Below the pieces are notes generated by a model. It worked only from the letters and a program-made list of their open reading frames with translations, was not told the DNA's origin and made no database searches. A DNA stretch of 64,000 nt from an uncultured Duodenibacillus sp. (GTDB taxonomy: Bacteria > Pseudomonadota > Gammaproteobacteria > Burkholderiales > Burkholderiaceae_F). The position numbers were made by a program, and so were the translations under genes. The stretch lies in the NCBI GenBank assembly GCA_944390715.1, contig CALXQS010000001.1, forward strand, positions 62,001 to 126,000. Reading direction: 5' to 3'. The first letter of the stretch is position 1; every line of letters begins with the position of its first letter. Shown in pieces: positions 61,686-64,000 of the stretch.

Positions 61686-63050
61686 ATGACTGATTTCTGG
61701 ACTCAATGCCTTGAAGCTTTGCGGGAGAGCACTCCTGCTCAGATTTACCAAAACTGGTATGCCGATCTCACTGCAGAAGTTGAAATGGAAGCAGGGTCGG
61801 TTACGATTTTTGTGTCTTCCGGCTTCAAAATGAATAAAGTTCGAGAGGCTTACGGGCAGACCATCCAGCAAATCGTCAACCGCGTTGCGGGCAAGGAAAT
61901 GGAAATCGTCTGGCAAATTAAAGACGATGAAGCCTCTGCTGCCCCTTTGCTTAATGCCGAGGAAGACTCGCCCGTCCAGTCGCCAAGCGAAACCGACATC
62001 AGCAAGACAGGACTTTTGCCGTACCTAACCTTTGAGAATATGGTTGAAGGTCAGGCCAATCAGATGGCATATGCCTCTGGTCTGCAGGTAGCTTCGAGTC
62101 CGAAATCCATCTACAACCCTCTTTTCATTTATGGAGGAGTAGGTCTAGGCAAGACTCACCTGATGCACGCCATCGGCAATCGTTTTCTGGCCAATAACCC
62201 AAAAGCAAAAATTCTCTGCATATCTGCTCAGCAGTACGTGCAGGAATTTATGGATGTCATGCGCCTGCGCAACCTCAACAACGAAAGATTTTCTGAAGCA
62301 ATGCGGCAGTTTGAGGCTCGTTACCGAGGGCTGGATCTTTTGTTGATTGATGATATCCAAAGCTTTGGCGGTCGTGACGGCACGCAAACCAACTTCTTTC
62401 TAGCCTTTGAGAACATGGTGCCGCATGGCAAGCAGATCGTGCTCACCAGCGATACTTATCCAAGAAATCTGAAAGAGTTCCAGGAACGCCTCCTGAGCCG
62501 CTTAACTCAGGGATTGATTGTGACGGTTGAGCCGCCGGAATTCGACATGCGCGTTCAGATTCTCTTGCAGAAAGCCGAACGTTCTGGTTTAGACATGCCT
62601 CGCGAAGTAGCTGAAATCATTGCCAAGAAGCTCAAAAGCAACGTCAGAGAACTTGAAGGTGCTGTTCAGCAAGTTCTGGCCTACACGCGATTTCATCAAG
62701 TCGATGTCACCATTGACACTGTCAAGCTTGCTTTAAGAGACATCTTCAAAGCAAGCAGCGTTCCCGTGACGATAGAGGCAATTCAGCAAACTGTTGCCCA
62801 GCACTACGGTTTTAAAGTAGCTGAACTCAGTTCAAAATCCAGAAAAGCAAAGCTGGTGAGGGCGCGACAGGTTGCCATCTACCTTGCGCGTGAACTGACC
62901 AAAAAAAGCCTCCCTGAACTTGGTGAGCTCTTTGGCGGACGTGATCATGCCACGGTTATCTACGCGTGCAAAAAAATAGCATCTGAACGAAACACGGATG
63001 AAGAGCTCAAATACGATCTGCATCTGTTGGAGCAGAAGATCAAAAGCTAG
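61686..63050 (+). CDS. dnaA: Chromosomal replication initiator DnaA
   Basis: A 454-residue initiator. Domain I (residues 1-85) starts MTDFWTQCLEALRESTPAQIYQNW. The AAA+ domain has Walker A YGGVGLGKTHLMHAIGN and Walker B LLIDDIQSFGGRDGTQTNFF; GLIVTVEPPEFDMR precedes the lid. Domain IV, with KAKLVRARQVAIYLARELTKKSLPELGELFGGRDHATVIYACKK, binds DnaA boxes. The ATG 61686 is confirmed by the normal start. dnaN follows after 121 bases. Confidence 0.98.
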   Translation: MTDFWTQCLEALRESTPAQIYQNWYADLTAEVEMEAGSVTIFVSSGFKMNKVREAYGQTIQQIVNRVAGKEMEIVWQIKDDEASAAPLLNAEEDSPVQSPSETDISKTGLLPYLTFENMVEGQANQMAYASGLQVASSPKSIYNPLFIYGGVGLGKTHLMHAIGNRFLANNPKAKILCISAQQYVQEFMDVMRLRNLNNERFSEAMRQFEARYRGLDLLLIDDIQSFGGRDGTQTNFFLAFENMVPHGKQIVLTSDTYPRNLKEFQERLLSRLTQGLIVTVEPPEFDMRVQILLQKAERSGLDMPREVAEIIAKKLKSNVRELEGAVQQVLAYTRFHQVDVTIDTVKLALRDIFKASSVPVTIEAIQQTVAQHYGFKVAELSSKSRKAKLVRARQVAIYLARELTKKSLPELGELFGGRDHATVIYACKKIASERNTDEELKYDLHLLEQKIKS

Positions 63051-63119
63051 AAAAATCAACGGCATCCAAGTACTTTTTAGAACTACAGAAGCCGTCATTT
63101 TCCATTAAAATCCACAGAC

Positions 63120-63142
63120 GGGCCGAAATTGAGCTTCGGCCC
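63120..63142 (+). terminator. Hairpin between dnaA and dnaN
   Basis: Arms GGGCCGAA (63120-63127) and TTCGGCCC (63135-63142) with a seven-base loop, followed by ATATTTTG. It lies 69 bases after the dnaA stop and 29 bases before dnaN, and may attenuate read-through into dnaN. The T run is weak, so the function is unsure. Confidence 0.5.
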
Positions 63143-63171
63143 ATATTTTGATTACGAAAAAGGTTGATTTC

Positions 63172-64000
63172 ATGCAGTTCATCAAATGCACGCGCGAGGC
63201 GCTCCTCAAGCCCCTGCAGATCGTTGGAGGCATCGTTGAAGGCCGCCAGACGCTTCCCATCCTGTCCAATATCCTCATTAATGCAAACGGCAGCGAAGTC
63301 AACTTCACAACAACCGACCTAGAAATTCAAATCCGCACCAGCGGTCAGGTCGGCATTGGTTCGGAAACTGTTTCCGCGACTGTTCCTGCGGCCAAGCTTA
63401 TTGCCCTGTTGACGGCATTGCCAAATGCCAATACGGAAGTGACGATGCTCACGGAAGGCAAGAAGGTCGTCCTGCGAGCCAACAACTCGCGCTACACGCT
63501 CTCTCAGATGGCAGCTGAAGAGTACCCTGTACTGCCTATGGCAGAAGTTGAGCATACTTTCACGCTGCCTGCGAATACCTTCAAGCACCTCATGCAGATG
63601 GTGCATTTTTCGATGGCTCAGCAAGACATCCGCTATTACTTGAACGGCATGCTCCTTTCCATTGACAACGGAATGGTTAGGACCGTTGCTACCGACGGCC
63701 ATCGACTGGCTTGCTGCGACGCATCCATTGAACTCAATCTTGAACTCGATAAGCCTATAGAAGCCATCCTTCCGCGTAAAACAGTGCATCAGCTCATCAA
63801 ATTGCTGCCCGATACTGATGAGCCTGTGCAAGTAGAGCTATGCAAAACTCAAGCTCGCTTTACCTTTGGAGCAATTGAGTTTTTGAGCAAGCTCGTCGAT
63901 GGCAAATATCCTGACTACAACAGAGTCATTCCGCAGGGCAACGATAAGATTTTCGTGACCAACCGTGAACAACTGATCGGCGCTCTCAAGCGTGCGGCCA
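63172..64000 (+). CDS. dnaN: DNA polymerase III beta sliding clamp, N-terminal part
   Basis: The first 276 residues of the clamp; the gene runs beyond the window, so it has no stop codon here. It starts MQFIKCTREALLKPLQIVGGIVEGRQTLPILSNILI, the normal DnaN opening, and the first two clamp domains are visible (VNFTTTDLEIQI near residue 42, LACCDASIELNLELDKPIEAILPRKTVHQLIKLLP near 195). ATG 63172 is preceded by AAGGTTGATTTC, a weak ribosome binding site. Partner of dnaA in the classic dnaA-dnaN pair. Confidence 0.96.
   Translation, partial: MQFIKCTREALLKPLQIVGGIVEGRQTLPILSNILINANGSEVNFTTTDLEIQIRTSGQVGIGSETVSATVPAAKLIALLTALPNANTEVTMLTEGKKVVLRANNSRYTLSQMAAEEYPVLPMAEVEHTFTLPANTFKHLMQMVHFSMAQQDIRYYLNGMLLSIDNGMVRTVATDGHRLACCDASIELNLELDKPIEAILPRKTVHQLIKLLPDTDEPVQVELCKTQARFTFGAIEFLSKLVDGKYPDYNRVIPQGNDKIFVTNREQLIGALKRAA

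Overview
The window looks like the origin-proximal chromosome of a betaproteobacterium of the order Burkholderiales, most likely a gut-type Sutterellaceae member (Sutterella/Parasutterella-like). This rests on gene order (rpmH-rnpA-yidD-yidC-mnmE/mnmG-rsmG-parA-parB-atpIBEFHAGDC; DUF971-ubiE-Tim44; hemE next to priA), on protein style, and on a microaerobic/anaerobic respiratory repertoire (cytochrome bd, a truncated globin, a Tat-exported flavin reductase with a TtrS-like sensor). The family assignment is inference; no database was searched.

Layout. 0-2.7 kb: end of cydA, then cydB, a 32-residue cydX missed by length cut-offs, ybgE and a group II truncated globin. 2.7-9 kb (minus): YaeQ, an AEC transporter, a FadL-type outer membrane porin, a small membrane protein and polyphosphate kinase with a histone-like tail. 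9.5-14.4 kb (plus): an OmpR/QseC-type two-component pair coupled to an M20 peptidase, then a DegP/HtrA protease. 14.6-21 kb (minus): an RND efflux operon (adaptor, pump, outer membrane channel) ending with its own TetR gene, with palindromic operators upstream. 21.3-25.5 kb: a DMT exporter and glmU-glmS. 26-30 kb: a YjiH/YjiG-type pair, a LysR regulator and a sodium:solute symporter. 30.3-35.3 kb (minus): a row of hairpins, Tim44-like protein, ubiE, DUF971, tRNA-Arg(CCG), priA.

36-40.4 kb (plus): a cassette lying between priA and hemE, made of a PhnD-domain sensor kinase, a FixJ/LuxR-type regulator and, after a terminator, a Tat-exported FAD reductase. It is flanked on both sides by DnaA-box-like sequences. 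40.8-49.9 kb: hemE, yggU head to head with it, a universal stress protein, and the complete F1Fo ATP synthase operon. 50-61 kb (minus): parB, parA, rsmG, mnmG, mnmE, yidC, yidD, rnpA, rpmH. Between mnmG and mnmE lie five 16-bp parS palindromes, and a transposase-like gene sits among them on the opposite strand. 61.7-64 kb (plus): dnaA and the first part of dnaN. Core genes left of about 61 kb point left and dnaA-dnaN point right, so the rpmH-dnaA gap is the best oriC candidate.

The parS cluster with its transposase-derived gene, the sensor/regulator/reductase cassette bounded by DnaA boxes, and the hairpin array at 30.3 kb are the most unusual parts. Many start sites were re-chosen from ribosome binding sites and family alignments recalled from knowledge.
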